From Urophycis tenuis (lineage: Eukaryota > Chordata > Actinopteri > Gadiformes > Phycidae), in NCBI GenBank assembly GCA_036785325.1, contig JAXIVH010000453.1, positions 18,501 to 82,500 on the forward strand: a stretch of 64,000 nt of DNA, in the 5' to 3' direction. Every line of letters starts with the position of its first letter. Position 1 is the stretch's first letter. This document shows positions 37,772 through 50,826 of this stretch, piece after piece. A model generated the notes under the pieces. It saw only the letters and a list, made by a program, of their open reading frames with translations, did no database searches and had not been told where the DNA came from. Made by a program: the position numbers and the translations under genes.

Positions 37772-38628
37772 CTAATAATATGTATTTCTGTTTTTTATCC
37801 TCCATCTTGTTTGTAGTTCTTAAGAGAAGGGTGTTGCTTTCTATATCTGGATGTCTATTCTTCGGCATCATCCTTGTCTTCATTGGATGCTTTGTGATGA
37901 GACTAACACGCAAACCAGGTTTTACATTTTTATCTCAGTATTATTGAAGACTGCTTATATTCAATGAACATGTATTTGGCCTGAGAATTGCAGCTCACGG
38001 GCCAGTTCTCATCATGATACCCTTGGGTAATGTATTATTTTTGTTTTTCCTACAGTCAATGTTGAAGGGAAGCCGAAAGAGCCCAACCTCTTTCTCACGA
38101 TGGCTGAGCTGAAAGCGTGTGATGGTATGTGGTTAGTGATCAGGCTTTCTGTTGCTGGTGTGACTTTCATGCCTATTCTGTGAAATGACACCCAGTTCAC
38201 TGCCGTTCCCACAACAGTTGCACCTTGTCCACTGGCGGAATATGTCACTGCTGAGGCAATGGTGGCTTTAAATAAAGGTAAAGCTTGACTCACAAAAGAC
38301 ATGCAGTTTGAGTTAAAGAATACAGCTTTACGTTGCTTGGTAGTATCCGTGCTTTGTGTGGTTGACTGTTATTTGGTCATTTTTCCTGTAGATGGAGAAG
38401 ACAATGACACCGTTTGCAGCGAATCAACAGCTCTTCCATTAAGTTTCCCTGAGGGTGAAGGTACAATCGTGTAACATATTACAATTCTGAATGACTTCCA
38501 AATATGCATTTTTGGCACAACAGTAAAGGAATCCATCCCTGTTTGTCCATGTGCTTCTCCCTCCAGATGAGGCATTGGAGAGCAATGACACTGCCAGCAA
38601 TGGTGCGCTGAAGTCCTTCAAGGGTTGA
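20472..38628 (+). CDS. Fc-receptor-like Ig-superfamily receptor, 11 Ig domains
   Basis: Predicted type I immune-cell surface receptor. Exons: 20472-20502, 21183-21494, 21738-22034, 31368-31640, 31938-32234, 32567-32863, 33196-33492, 33825-34121, 35111-35407, 36139-36429, 36792-37064, 37158-37272, 37399-37553, 37817-37918, 38056-38124, 38218-38277, 38392-38460, 38567-38628. They join in frame (3594 nt, 1197 aa). Exon 1 plus the start of exon 2 give a signal peptide (MGLTELFCVI then GLLSLATSATA). Eleven C2-like Ig domains follow, most with L-C, W-Y-R and G-Y-C landmarks on one phase 1-1 exon each; the eleventh is split over two exons. TM is at about 1082-1104, then an 85-95-residue tail. The tail has a single Tyr (AEYVTA) and no ITIM or ITAM. 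The organisation resembles teleost FCRL/Fc-gamma-R-like genes. The orthologue is not assignable, and exon number may vary between haplotypes. Confidence 0.8.
22178..22696 (-). repeat. 3' LTR of the Gmr1-like element (minus orientation)
   Basis: 519 bp, with 8-bp inverted ends TGTGACGT and ACGTCACA. It differs from the partner LTR at about three positions I could see (near 22455, 22507 and 22514). The right end contains a TGACGTCA palindrome, a CRE-type site. The pol reading frame runs into this LTR and stops at 22568. Confidence 0.95.
22568..24208 (-). CDS. Retrotransposon reverse transcriptase-RNase H
   Basis: 546-residue frame of the Gmr1-like element. It has the Ty3/gypsy RT signature blocks: RFCNDYRKLNE, a LTTLDLTKGYWQ palm block, LPFGLHGAPATFQRLMD, and the catalytic YLDDVVV. 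RNase H motifs follow (TDASEVGLGAVLAQ, VEKECLAV, SDHAPLQW and NADALSR). The frame overlaps the upstream integrase frame by about 40 nt in a different register at a run of seven C. The C-terminal 43 or so residues are encoded by the 3' LTR. The start is arbitrary because in this lineage RT is normally made as part of a polyprotein. Confidence 0.9.
   Translation of the reverse strand: MPERPCSAIYPPTESKEPARAEVQVGPNLSPHQRQMSLELVDQNQDVFSPLPGHTELVQHEIRTLPGKTVNQRPYRVPEARRVAIKDEVRKMLDLGVIEESKSAWASPIVLVPKPDGTIRFCNDYRKLNEVSEFDAYPMPRVDDLIDSLGHARFLTTLDLTKGYWQVPLTPASKEKTAFATPEGLYQYTRLPFGLHGAPATFQRLMDRVLAPHRGYAAAYLDDVVVQSPDWDSHLPRVQAVLDSLREAGLTANPQKCKLAFSETNYLGYNIGRGLVKPQEAKLKAIQDWPQPITKRQVRSFLGLASYYRRFILNFATLAAPLTELTTKRHSRMVRWNPAAETAFGDLKRALCSSPVLVAPDFGKEFTVQTDASEVGLGAVLAQTHGGDEHPILFLSRTLLPREKNYSTVEKECLAVTWALESLRFYLLGRRFTVVSDHAPLQWMARNKETNSRVTRWFLSLQPFNFVVVHRAGKQHENADALSRRDAFFTSFTPTRTSVLRGGMCDVTRGCVLEGRYIPLRWVQPQVSMAPSGGGIRNATPTHAEC
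24168..26015 (-). CDS. Retrotransposon protease-integrase
   Basis: 615-residue frame. An aspartic protease active site EALLDSGSRVTLIRG is encoded near 25858-25902. It is followed by an integrase with an HHCC zinc-binding domain (HTHLLGAHLG and CRGCPECQG, about 25110-25240). The DDE core shows as LDIVGPLP, TDQGTPF and DGLVERFNKTLK. A C-terminal GPYEILERVGEVNYKV module resembles the GPY/F domain of Ty3/gypsy integrases. Integrase therefore precedes RT. The frame ends at 24168, where it meets the RT frame in a C homopolymer. Its N-terminal part overlaps the end of the Gag frame. Confidence 0.9.
   Translation of the reverse strand: MSLCPLPSPSPRPLCTCLPPSRGSQTELRSDPPTCPVTVNRHNVEALLDSGSRVTLIRGDLVRPEQLVSGPTLPVACVHGDTRSYPTTELKMTTTRGTLRIRAGVVDSLPIPLLIGRDCPAFHPLWREAHEKPARVPRKRRPGALAGMAGAHTNPETESNTGEEDVAPGGNPSSDEEDVPNARELPPLTGQYGTAQLQDPTLANALRNVQVIEGVVVGNRAGPTYPHFMINRGLLYQVTKKNEEVHEQLLVPQPHRATVLNLAHTHLLGAHLGVEKTRERILQRFFWPGIHREIENFCRGCPECQGVAPKPCYRNPLIPLPIIGTPFERIALDIVGPLPKSARGHQYILVIMDYATRYPEAIPLRKATSKQIAKELFLLSTSLGIPKEILTDQGTPFMSRVMKDWCTFLKVRQLRTSVYHPQTDGLVERFNKTLKAMLRKVIGEDGRNWDQLLPYLLFAVREVPQASTGFSPFELLLSYRPRGLLDIAKEAWEEQPCRQRTLVEHVGDMQKRLQAIYPIMREHMEAAQRQQQVAYNRPAQPREFKPGDRVLVLVPTVECKFLATWQGPYEILERVGEVNYKVRQPDKRKPEQIYHVNLLKKWHAREALFSYLPPH
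26016..26889 (-). pseudogene. Retrotransposon Gag, frame-broken
   Basis: The first Met (26887-26889) begins MEDIVKTLVEGQQ, a coiled-coil-like N-terminus, followed by a capsid-like region and a CCHC zinc knuckle CHRCGEVGHISWQC (about 26033-26074). The homologous reading moves between two frames near 26640-26660 and again near 26430-26440, so continuous Gag would need at least two corrections. This could be genuine decay or sequencing error; the second site is in a run of GGT/GGC triplets. Confidence 0.7.
27010..27528 (-). repeat. 5' LTR of the Gmr1-like element (minus orientation)
   Basis: 519 bp and nearly identical to 22178-22696. Its outer end abuts (AT)n sequence at 27529-27540, and its inner end at 27010 is followed on the minus strand by the primer-binding-site candidate. 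Transcription would run leftward, against the host gene. Confidence 0.95.
27566..29056 (-). pseudogene. LINE reverse transcriptase (defective ORF, 3' part)
   Basis: 496-residue frame with RT palm motifs (FVDLEKAFDRVP, FADDLVLLA) and a C-terminal region typical of fish RTE elements (YGHELWVVTERTRSRIQAAE, LRWLGHLVRMP). Upstream coding continues in another frame at 28993-29472 and a third at 29229-30737, so it is a decayed piece of one long ORF. Confidence 0.85.
29229..30737 (-). pseudogene. LINE endonuclease domain (defective ORF, 5' part)
   Basis: 502-residue frame. After a Pro/Gly/Arg-rich leader it encodes an exonuclease/endonuclease/phosphatase fold (WNVTSL, GDFNAHVGND, SMIDFVVVSSDL, STDHHLVASW), which nicks target DNA to prime reverse transcription. 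After about 29450 the frame departs from the conserved linker, which continues in the frame of 28993-29472. Confidence 0.8.
30897..30985. repeat. (TA)n tract flanking the LINE
   Basis: An AT dinucleotide tract with small interruptions, matching (TA)n at 22160-22177 and 27529-27540. The most economical reading is one ancestral intronic AT repeat that received both retroelements. Confidence 0.85.
31070..31367 (+). repeat. Duplicated intron segment preceding Ig exon 3
   Basis: Closely resembles 21486-21737, starting with the last bases of an Ig exon and its donor (GTCAATG then GTGAGAG) and continuing through the shared intron body. It shows that the Ig3 exon block arose by segmental duplication of the exon 2 to exon 3 interval. 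Confidence 0.85.
31938..35407 (+). repeat. Tandem array of Ig-exon units (629-bp period)
   Basis: Five 297-bp Ig exons start at 31938, 32567, 33196, 33825 and 35111. The first three steps are exactly 629 bp; the last is 1286 bp because an extra exonless segment is included. Exons and introns are both duplicated. Exons 31938 and 32567 differ by about one base, and the exon at 21738 belongs to the same family. Each exon starts and ends in phase 1, so any number of units keeps the frame open. Confidence 0.95.
34222..34290. repeat. (TA)n microsatellite in receptor intron
   Basis: About 70 bases of alternating AT between the fourth and fifth array exons. A shorter one is at 34942-34976. Shorter AT tracts recur at the same relative place in the 629-bp units. 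Confidence 0.9.
36541..36596 (+). pseudogene. Relic of an Ig exon (truncated duplicate of exon 36139)
   Basis: This stretch repeats the first part of the exon at 36139-36429 (TTGTGGC, GAGGTCTTCCCCACC, GCATGCAGAGCTGAACTGC) and then stops matching. The sequence before it resembles the end of the same exon. It looks like a partial copy left by duplication and deletion. It has no credible splice borders, so it is not part of the gene model. Confidence 0.75.
37158..37553 (+). other. Ig domain split by a 126-bp internal intron
   Basis: The last Ig domain cannot be read through: a TAG directly follows the conserved Trp codon at about 37270. A donor GTAGGA at 37273 and an acceptor CTCCAG ending at 37398 remove 126 bp and rebuild the Trp codon across the junction. 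Reading then continues as VRGDAEIPSYD to the YICKG cysteine strand. All other Ig domains in the gene are single exons. Confidence 0.75.
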
Positions 38629-39254
38629 GCCAGTTGGACTCTGATAACTTTAACCATTGAACAGCACTGACTTTGTCAAACAATTCCATGCATGTTCCCT
38701 GAAATTTAGCATGTTAATATTCTTTTGCACGCTCATCGAGTCTGTTCCGCGCTGACTTTATTGCCTTAATTAAACAAACTGTATACATATTCCCTTATAT
38801 TTAGCTCATTCATATTATATTACATTTTCACAGTTTATGGTTTAATGTTGCATTTCACATGTTTTTACCTACTGGTTACCTACTGATAACATGTAGAGTG
38901 GTTAGTTAGGAAATTATTGGAGCAAACAGCAGATGGCAGCAAACATACTGCCACACCACCTCTACCATCAAACTGACTATCTGTCAACTCTCTAATATGT
39001 ATGAAGATGTTGTCTATGTTAAAAGTTGTATTTATGTCCTAGACACCTCACCAGTAAAGTATTCCAAACGCATGTTATTTGACTCATGTTATTTTAATGA
39101 AATGATGATATAATTCTGTATAATGCAATGTATAATGTAACTATACAATTCAAGGAAACATGTTCAATTTTTTGCGGAGACTCCACGTGTCATTTAGACC
39201 CTGTCAGGCCAAATGGCTTTGTACTCATAGAACGGCAATGCAAAATGTAATGGC

Positions 39255-39260
39255 AATAAA
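39255..39260 (+). terminator. Poly(A) signal of the Fc-receptor-like gene
   Basis: AATAAA on the plus strand about 630 bases after the receptor stop codon. It is the last such signal before the convergent apobec2 gene. Confidence 0.55.
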
Positions 39261-39317
39261 ATCCAAACCAACTACAAAGTATCGATGTAGTCAAACCATT
39301 CCATGGGGAAGCATTGT

Positions 39318-39323
39318 TTTATT
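39318..39323 (-). terminator. Poly(A) signal of apobec2
   Basis: TTTATT on the plus strand, that is AATAAA on the minus strand, 79 bases after the apobec2 stop codon (39402-39404). It lies only about 57 bases from the opposing signal of the convergent receptor gene. Confidence 0.65.
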
Positions 39324-39401
39324 GACCACCAGACAGCAAGTAGCCGTAGTCGTCTACTACATACACGTGTTGCAACGCTCGCTGACGTGATGAAATACCG
39401 T

Positions 39402-42859
<3,458 letters not shown>

Positions 42860-43609
42860 GCTGCCTCTGTTCCTGAGAGTGGGGCGCTACGAGTCTGTGA
42901 GACCAGGGACAGACACGGGGGAGGAGGGGGTGGGGGGGGGGGCAAGGGTGGGGGGGGGGAGGATTGAGATACTGTCTAAAGATGACTGATAACATGAGTG
43001 GACGGCCCAAAATAGATGCTATTGTATGCCGCGCCGGGCGTTTGTGTGTCGGGCCGGGCCAATGGCAGTCGGACTGTAATCCCTTTAACCCCGCACAAAC
43101 TGCTTTTCCATTCGCTGACCGTTACCAGGGCCAACTGACAGGACACTAGCTCGCGTGTGTACGTGTCAGTGTGAGTTTAAGGTGAGGAGGTGAAACAGAT
43201 TTGCAGCCCAAAACTACAAATCACATTGTTGTACACTTTGTGTCTCCAATACACCGGGCGCAGTCCACCAGTGTGCCGGGACTGTCAACAAGCCAACAAC
43301 AGGCAGGTTATAAATAACAGTGGCTGTCTATTCCTAATGTGTACGGGTAACCAGGGTCTGCCCTGGCCCCCCAACTGAAACCCTGTAAGCTCCCGGGCTT
43401 TAGTGACACAGCAGGGCCAGTTTAAAGGGTATTCCTGGAATGAGGGAGTGGGGTTTATTTGTCTGTAAAATTGCAGTCAGTATTTGTCTTTGTGCAAGAC
43501 ACCGTGTATTCTTCCACTGCCCATGTGTCTACGAACAATCAATCTCTGAGAAATCACCCACATCAATATGGTTTTATGCACCGGCCAGTCCATGGGGGAA
43601 GAGATTGTT

Positions 43610-43657
<48 letters not shown>

Positions 43658-43874
43658 CAAAATGGCTTTTCTGCACTGCAGATGTAATAACTTGAGGCAT
43701 TGGGAGAGAGTGGGAGGGAGGGGGCAGTTCAATTACAATTTCCTCCCCTACCTCCCCTTCTCGGTCTCACTCTCTGCCAAGTAATTCATTTTAGAGGCAA
43801 TTACCAATAGAACCAGAGCCCAGCCTGCTGGTCTAACTGAAATGGATGAGCTGTCAGAGCAATGGTGGGGGAGG

Positions 43875-44024
<150 letters not shown>

Positions 44025-44856
44025 CAGAGTAACACAACACACACATTCACAAACAACACAGCTATGGTTGGGAGACATTGTTCAGAAGACACACTAAATA
44101 AAAGACTGCGACACAATCACAGAGATATCTTGGGCGAGCTCCTCCGACTCCAGGGGCATTCTGTGGTGATAATCGCTGAGATTAGGCCTGTCGGCGTTAA
44201 TTATGATCCATGGAGATAATCGCATTGAATATCGAGCAGATTAAGCCACTTTATCTCTGGAGAGGGAAATGTGAACGTCATGCTTGCCACGATAGTTGAT
44301 CTGGAAACTAACCAGAGGAAGCTGGGAGTGGGGTGGCTGGGGGAGGGGCGGGGGGGGGTTGTACTGTTACCATTGGTAACATAGATGGAATCATCACAAC
44401 AGATGTTTTGCCCATAGCACTTAGCATTAGCCAATGAGACTGCTGATGGATGTCTGGGTGGGCGGGTGGGTGTATCAGTTTCTCCAGCATCCTACGTAGT
44501 TTGGGGGAAAGGAATATGTGATTAAAGATTAAAGATCCACAAAACATCCATTCTTTTTTTTGTATTTTGACTCTTTCTTTTCAATGACTCACTCAGGTTT
44601 TCAGGTTCTGAGGGACGAAACGCAATGCTGCCTGTAGGAAAGAATGGCACGACTGCTGCCCGCCTGCTGAATCAAGTTGAACTGGAATAGAGTGACCTCC
44701 AGTTCCCCCCGGCCTCCACACTGGGCCCGGGCCCAGTGCCACAAGCTTCCAGAATAAAGAAGATAAACACAAAGTCCAATGAGGATTAAGATCCCCCCCC
44801 CCTAAAAAAATCCTACTCAGCACAGAAATACCATCATTTTACTGTAATACAGGAGA

Positions 44857-45003
<147 letters not shown>

Positions 45004-45954
45004 GACCTTATGTTGGGCAACAGGAAGGCGGGTCAGGCCTATTTTGACTGCACATAATTTGGTATTTAGCAGTGAGTTGGTAGAAGAAGGAAGGGAGGAG
45101 GAAAGCGTCCTCCTGCAGAGAACAGTCATTGACTCCCACGCTTTGAAAGGCTGTGGGATGATCAAGGACTGCCAGGGGAGGAAATAATTGCATACCTTTC
45201 AATTGTGTATATACTGTAGATAGGCGAACCAGACAGAACACCTCTCTTTCAGCGTCTCTCCCTCTACATAAACACCAGCACGAAGAGATTCATAGAATTG
45301 AAAAGGGATTTATTATGGTGCCCTTGGAAGGTAAAGCAGATAACACAGAGAGACAGAGAGAGCGTGGGCCTGATGTCATGTGGGCTATTGTTGGACATCT
45401 TCCATCCCTCAAAGCCACCGGTCACCCTCGAGGGCGCTGAGGTGCTTATGTAAATAAAACTGCGTTGTATGCATCAAAAAGACAGTTTGGTTATCATCTG
45501 CATTCTCTGTATCGTGTACAGGCGCAAGCTTTGTTTGTGAAGGAGAGGGTGACAGAGGGGGTATTAGCAGGCTTGTGTTTGTCTGGATGCTGTGTGCAGT
45601 CGCTGATGTCAAAGTAAATGCTTTACTATTGATTAGTGTCTTGTCTTCTTCACCCGCAGCATGTAGTGGGGTATAGTCAATATGCAGGCTACATAGTCAA
45701 AAGACCACAGACAGCATTCCTGTTTAACAAAGCCTATGGATGACCTCACTCCACAATAGAAACAGATGTGCCCATGCTCACTGTTTGCTTATATCCACTG
45801 ATATACAGATAACTGAGTATTGTAGTGTTGTCGTAGTGTATGCTGTGTGTCCCGAGTGCAGTGGAAAACCAGTTTGTATCCCCCCCCTCCCCCCCCCCCC
45901 CCCGGAGGAGGTCAAGGTTCGTAACGCCAGAAAATGGCGTCCCACAGTGTAAGT

Positions 45955-48900
45955 CTAAGTCCATAACAATCTGTAGTTTGCTTTGAGGTAGATGAGTGTC
46001 TCCAAGTGTTTCGGCAGGACACAGCCCCTCTCAAGCTGTAGATTTTGCCTGGCGGTAGTGAAAATGCTGGACACTACAGTGCTACTGGCTGGTACAGTGA
46101 AGGCCCTCTTGGCCACTTGGGCCAACAGGGGGAAGTCAATGGCCTTCCGTCTCCAGTAATGCAAGGGATCCTCGTCGGTGGGCTCCTCCCGCAGGTAGCC
46201 CGCCAGCTCCTGCTCCAGGCTCTTGGCCTGCGTCGCGGGTCTCTGCTTGATGAAGGAGAACAGCTTGCAGGGAGGACGTGACAGCGAGGAGATGGGCGAG
46301 GAGGCCGGGGAGGCCCCGGGCGCCTGGGGATGGAGCTCTGTGGGGGTGGCGGCGGCGGCGTTGGGCGGGGCGGGCGGCGCGTGCTTGCTCAGCTCCTCCA
46401 GGAGGACCTGCCTGTGCCAATCCAGGTTGCTGCTCCAGGTGAGCTTGAACTGGGGGTCCAGCGTGGTGACGGTGATGTAGAGGGGGTCCTCCAGGATGGG
46501 GGCGAGGCGGCGCTCCACGGCCTGCGCCAAGCCCGCCAGAAGAGAGGGGCAATGGGGGGTGGAGGTCTCCGAGAGGTGCTTACGGAGGCCCAGCACGCAG
46601 GGCAAGGCCAGGCTGATGGACACGTGTCTGTCCGTCTGCCTGTCCCAGTGGATCATGTCCCAGGCCTCGGTGAAGGGCTCCAACGTGTCGATCAGCTCCC
46701 TCAGCTGAGCCCTCTCGGGGTCGCCCAGCGCCAGCTCCCCTCGTCCGCTCAGCTCCTCCAGGAACTCCACCGAGTCCAGCAGCTGACGGAGAACCTGTTG
46801 GCAGTTTGGAAACCGTGAGACCCACAGAGGAGAACGTGTGTGCCACACAAGACTGTGTGGCTATGATGGCTACATGGACGGGGTTAAAGGACAACAGCTC
46901 CAACTCCAGCACGTATTTGAGGGACGTCATTTTAATATATTTTTTGTACTATTTTTCCACCACGGGTTGGAAGACACTTGAGTTGGACTAAGATAGAAAA
47001 TCAAGGAAAACGTTTTCGGTTCATTCTCGGACGACCCGCCCCCACCCTCCCTCCGATTGGCTGCTCTGGACCTAACCAACGAGGGCAATGAGTAATGATG
47101 ATGGAAGAACGTGTGGCAGCCGTCACTGCTTGATTGATGGTAATTGTTGGCAAGCATCGCCAACTGATGTTTTAGATCGCAACTGCTGCCAAAAAAAACA
47201 CCAAACCACTTCAAAAACTCACAGCATATGGAATGCAATTCATTGAGCTTTCATTACAATTGGTTATCTAAATAATTAAAATGAAATTGAGGATTGCATT
47301 GCCACTTTGCATATTGAATTCCCTAAGGCGTTGTTGTGTTTTCAAATTGCACGACTAAATTGTGCACAAACGCATTGCCATTTGAATGAAGAGGCCAAAA
47401 AAAACATCCATATTTTTCAAATTCAATGTGATTCCTTATTTGATTGTCATGCACATTGATAAGCACTGGGGAAAAGGGTGAGTTTAGGGCATCATAACAC
47501 ATCTTCCTCAATCCACCATCCATTATCAACACCAACCAAACAGAACCCCTCACCTTGAGCTGAGCGGCCCAGTCCTTCACGTCAGGCAGGAGACTCCCGG
47601 CTTTCCCGGCCACGCCCCCTGGGCCGTCCAGCACCTGCCTGAGTTTCTCGGGCGGCACGGCGGAGGTGATGTAGTTGTAGAAGCACGCGGCCTTGGCCAG
47701 GGTGGAGCACAGCTGGGGGCAGGAGTGCAGCCCCTCCCTAACGCAGCGATCCAGGGAGTCGGAGAAGCAGTCCACCCGGGACGCCCCCAGGCCCTGCTCC
47801 CACGAGTCCTCCCACTCCCCGTCCTCCCGGCCCTCGCAGTGACCGTTCCTGCTGCCGGCCTCCTCCGGGTCCTCGCCGCTGTTGGTGGCGTCGTCCGCCT
47901 CCTGCTCTTGCCCGCCGCCGCCGCCGCCGCCACCGCCGGCGATGTTAAAGCCGGGAAGGCAGCACGTCCGCACCGGGGCCGCCCCTCCGGCAGCGGGGAA
48001 GGGTTCGGCCACCACGCGGAACGCCTTGCCGGAGACCCCGTGCGCGTGACACACCTCCTCGAACTCGGCCAGCACGCCGCCGCCGGACGACCCGCTGCCG
48101 AGGGGAAGGCAGGCCAACAGGGCCGAGCGCATCTGCCATTCGCATGTGAGGAAGTGGCAGGTGACGCCCAGGTACCTACGAGTAAAATAGGCCAGGGGCT
48201 GGTCAGCGGTGGTAGAACTGAGGCAGGTGGTCATAATGACCACCGGTCACGCTGTTTATTCAGGAATGCCTTCAAACCGGACACTGAGTATGGCGTTATT
48301 CCTTGGCTTGGGACTTGGGACTGCCATAACTGTGTTGTGATCAGAACAATATGTGATGCCTGTACCCTGTAGAAGCCTCTTCCATGTTTTATGGAAGCAT
48401 TTTTCTGACTGAATGAAAATGAAAATGTAATCTCCCAATAGCCTTTTCATTTCCCACTAACATATGCATTCATTGGGATGAAATGTTGATTACAATTCCA
48501 TAATGCAATTTTCATTTTTTCATTCTTTTAAAAAATGGAAATGCATTGCATGGCAATTACCTTTCATGATGCTGTCATGCAGTTTCTCTGACTAAATGAC
48601 ACGACCAAATGCAGACGCCATTTTGCATTTGTATTCAAGCTCCAGCCACCAAGTCATTCTGGGAAGGCGATACGACGTATGCTGGTTTTACTCACCAACC
48701 GGAAGCAGTGTTCTAGACCTGCCCGGGGCAAAACGGCAGCTGCCATAGACCCATATGCACTGACTGCCTTGGCCCTGTCACTGCTGATTAGCCTCACTTG
48801 TTTTGCGCATATGCGAGAGTAAACGGTTTACGGCAGAACCAGACAGGCCAAACCATAGGGCCTGCCGATTCCTTTACAGGAAAACTTTGGGATTCTTCAA

Positions 48901-50325
48901 CCGGGACCCTATTTTCATCATGATTTGGGGTCTAAGGGACTAAGGAGGACAACACATTTTCTATAGTGGTCAAGTGTTGAGAGAGTACACTGCAGCTGTA
49001 ACAGAACAAGCTGCAAAGTAATCCTTTGGGGCACTTAACATCCCGACAATGCGCATCCTCTGAAAGTGCTTGTTTTCACCACTGACGGGCTCTGGTTATA
49101 TGCTAACATTATAGAAAGGATCCCTACAGAGGAATAAAACTTGTGTCTTTACCTTTTGGTTGATCACGGTCTGTTGGTTACTGTATCCAACCGAGAATGA
49201 CCAGTTGCTGGAACTTGAAAATGCAAATGCATTTGCAATTTCATTTAGTCAGGGGAACCGCATGACAGCATTGAAAGGTCATTGCTTTTCCATTTTCACA
49301 TTTCAATTAACTTTTGAATATTGTCAAATGATACATCCTAAAAACTAAATGAATCATTAAACTCAAATAAAAATTGGAATATTGTCAACCGTAAAGCAGA
49401 TTTGGTCCTTGAGAAGATGAGATGATCATTTTCTAATTTCTTTGACAATAAAGCCATCTACAAAAATACAATGAAAATTGTTCATTGTGACTTCTTCGGT
49501 CATTGAGGTGGCCTTTGAAAACAAAACATGAAATGGCTTTCCCAACCCGGTCAACAGGTCCGAGTACCTCCCCTCGGTATTACCGCGGTACACCTAAGGT
49601 GTACACCATCAAAACATAAGTACTGTAGTCCTGTGCTGCTCACCCAGAGGCCCCACCAGAGAGGCTGCTCCACAGGTCCAGGCTGAGGCTGAGTGCCAGC
49701 GCCGAGGCCAGGGCCTGCCGGGTGGCCAGCTGGGCCTGGTAGGCGTAGGCAGGGAGCAGTTGGTTCTGGAAGTACTGTCGGGGCTCGGGGGTGTAGCGCG
49801 GCTCCAGCAGCTGCAGGAGCTCCCTGAAACCCTGGTTCTCCACCGTGTACGCCGGCTGCAGGTCACGCACCATCATCTTAGCTATGGCCTCGGAGATGAG
49901 AACCTCATGGGGAGAATAAACAAAATAAAAAAGGGGTCCAAGTCTTTACAGTGCTGTATGTGCGCGTTATACGAAACATATTGATTCCTGTGGTCGTAAA
50001 GACGCACCTGCCGTGGATCATGTCTGTCAAACTTTGACACCACACCACCACCCCCTCCTCCTCCTCCTCCTCCACCACCACCACCGCCACCGCCTCCTAC
50101 TCCCTCTATGGTCCCTACTCCTCCAACTATTGGTGCTCCTCCTCCAGTGCTGGCAGGGTGTGTGTAGCGAGGGGTCCCACCATTGGCATTGAAGCTGTGT
50201 AGCGACCCAGAGGAGTAAGCCTCTCTCTTCATATCCTTCCTCTTAACAAACTCATCATACATAGCCTGGTGCTTACGCTGGAGGAGAGGGAGAGAGGGGG
50301 AGAGGGATAGATGGATAGAGGGAGA

Positions 50326-50406
<81 letters not shown>

Positions 50407-50826
50407 ACATTGTGATAGGAACAATGTATGAGATGGAGTGCGGTTTTTTTTTTTAAAAACGTCACACCAATAATAATATATATATGACACTACATAGAGT
50501 TGTGCAAGTACTTTATATATCCCAATAAGTGTGCAGAAATGGGGTAGCGTTACAATGCAGTACGTGTTTACTTACGCATCGATGCTTATCGACAGGACAT
50601 GGCCGTGCATATGCCTAATAGAATATCGGGGTTGTCTTTTCAAGTTAACAGGGATGGAAGCGTTTAAAATCATTACCTTGAGATGCGTTACGAAGTTGGA
50701 CGTGACACTTCGCTTCGCCTGAATTCTTGTGCCACAAGCCTTGCAGTTGGACTCGATCTTGCCATTTTCGCCCTCAAAGACTATATTAAAGTAATCCAAA
50801 ATTGATACCTTTGACACTGACGCCAT
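45955..50826 (-). CDS. BED zinc finger, hAT-transposase-derived host protein
   Basis: Probable domesticated hAT transposase (ZBED-like), likely a nuclear DNA-binding protein. Five minus-strand exons: 50826-50677, 50277-50008, 49903-49644, 48175-47554, 46794-45955. They join in frame by GT-AG (2142 nt, 713 aa). Residues 1-56 are a BED finger with C28, C31, H48 and H53, split by the first intron. Next comes a linker with an unbroken Gly run of about 18. The hAT-like body follows (residues 141-434, including DLQPAYTVENQGFRELLQ and LSLDLWSSL), interrupted by an acidic Gly/Glu-rich insert. The last exon holds the C-terminal hAT dimerisation region (DPLHYWRRKAIDFPLLAQVA, then LPKHLETLIYLKANYRLLW). 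Multi-exon structure, an intact frame and absence of visible terminal repeats argue for a host gene. I cannot match it to a named ZBED member. Confidence 0.82.
48244..49460. repeat. AT-rich inverted low-complexity block in BED/hAT gene intron
   Basis: The intron between exons 3 and 4 contains many short complementary stretches based on AAATGCAAATGCATTTGCA and ATTTCATTTAGTC. Similar words lie near 47270-47460 in the next intron. It may be a decayed MITE or an internally repetitive intron; borders are unclear. Confidence 0.35.
50285..50402. repeat. (GA)n microsatellite abutting BED/hAT exon 2
   Basis: A GA-rich tract that on the minus strand forms the long pyrimidine run just before the exon 2 acceptor at 50278-50279. 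It doubles as an extended polypyrimidine tract. Confidence 0.9.
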
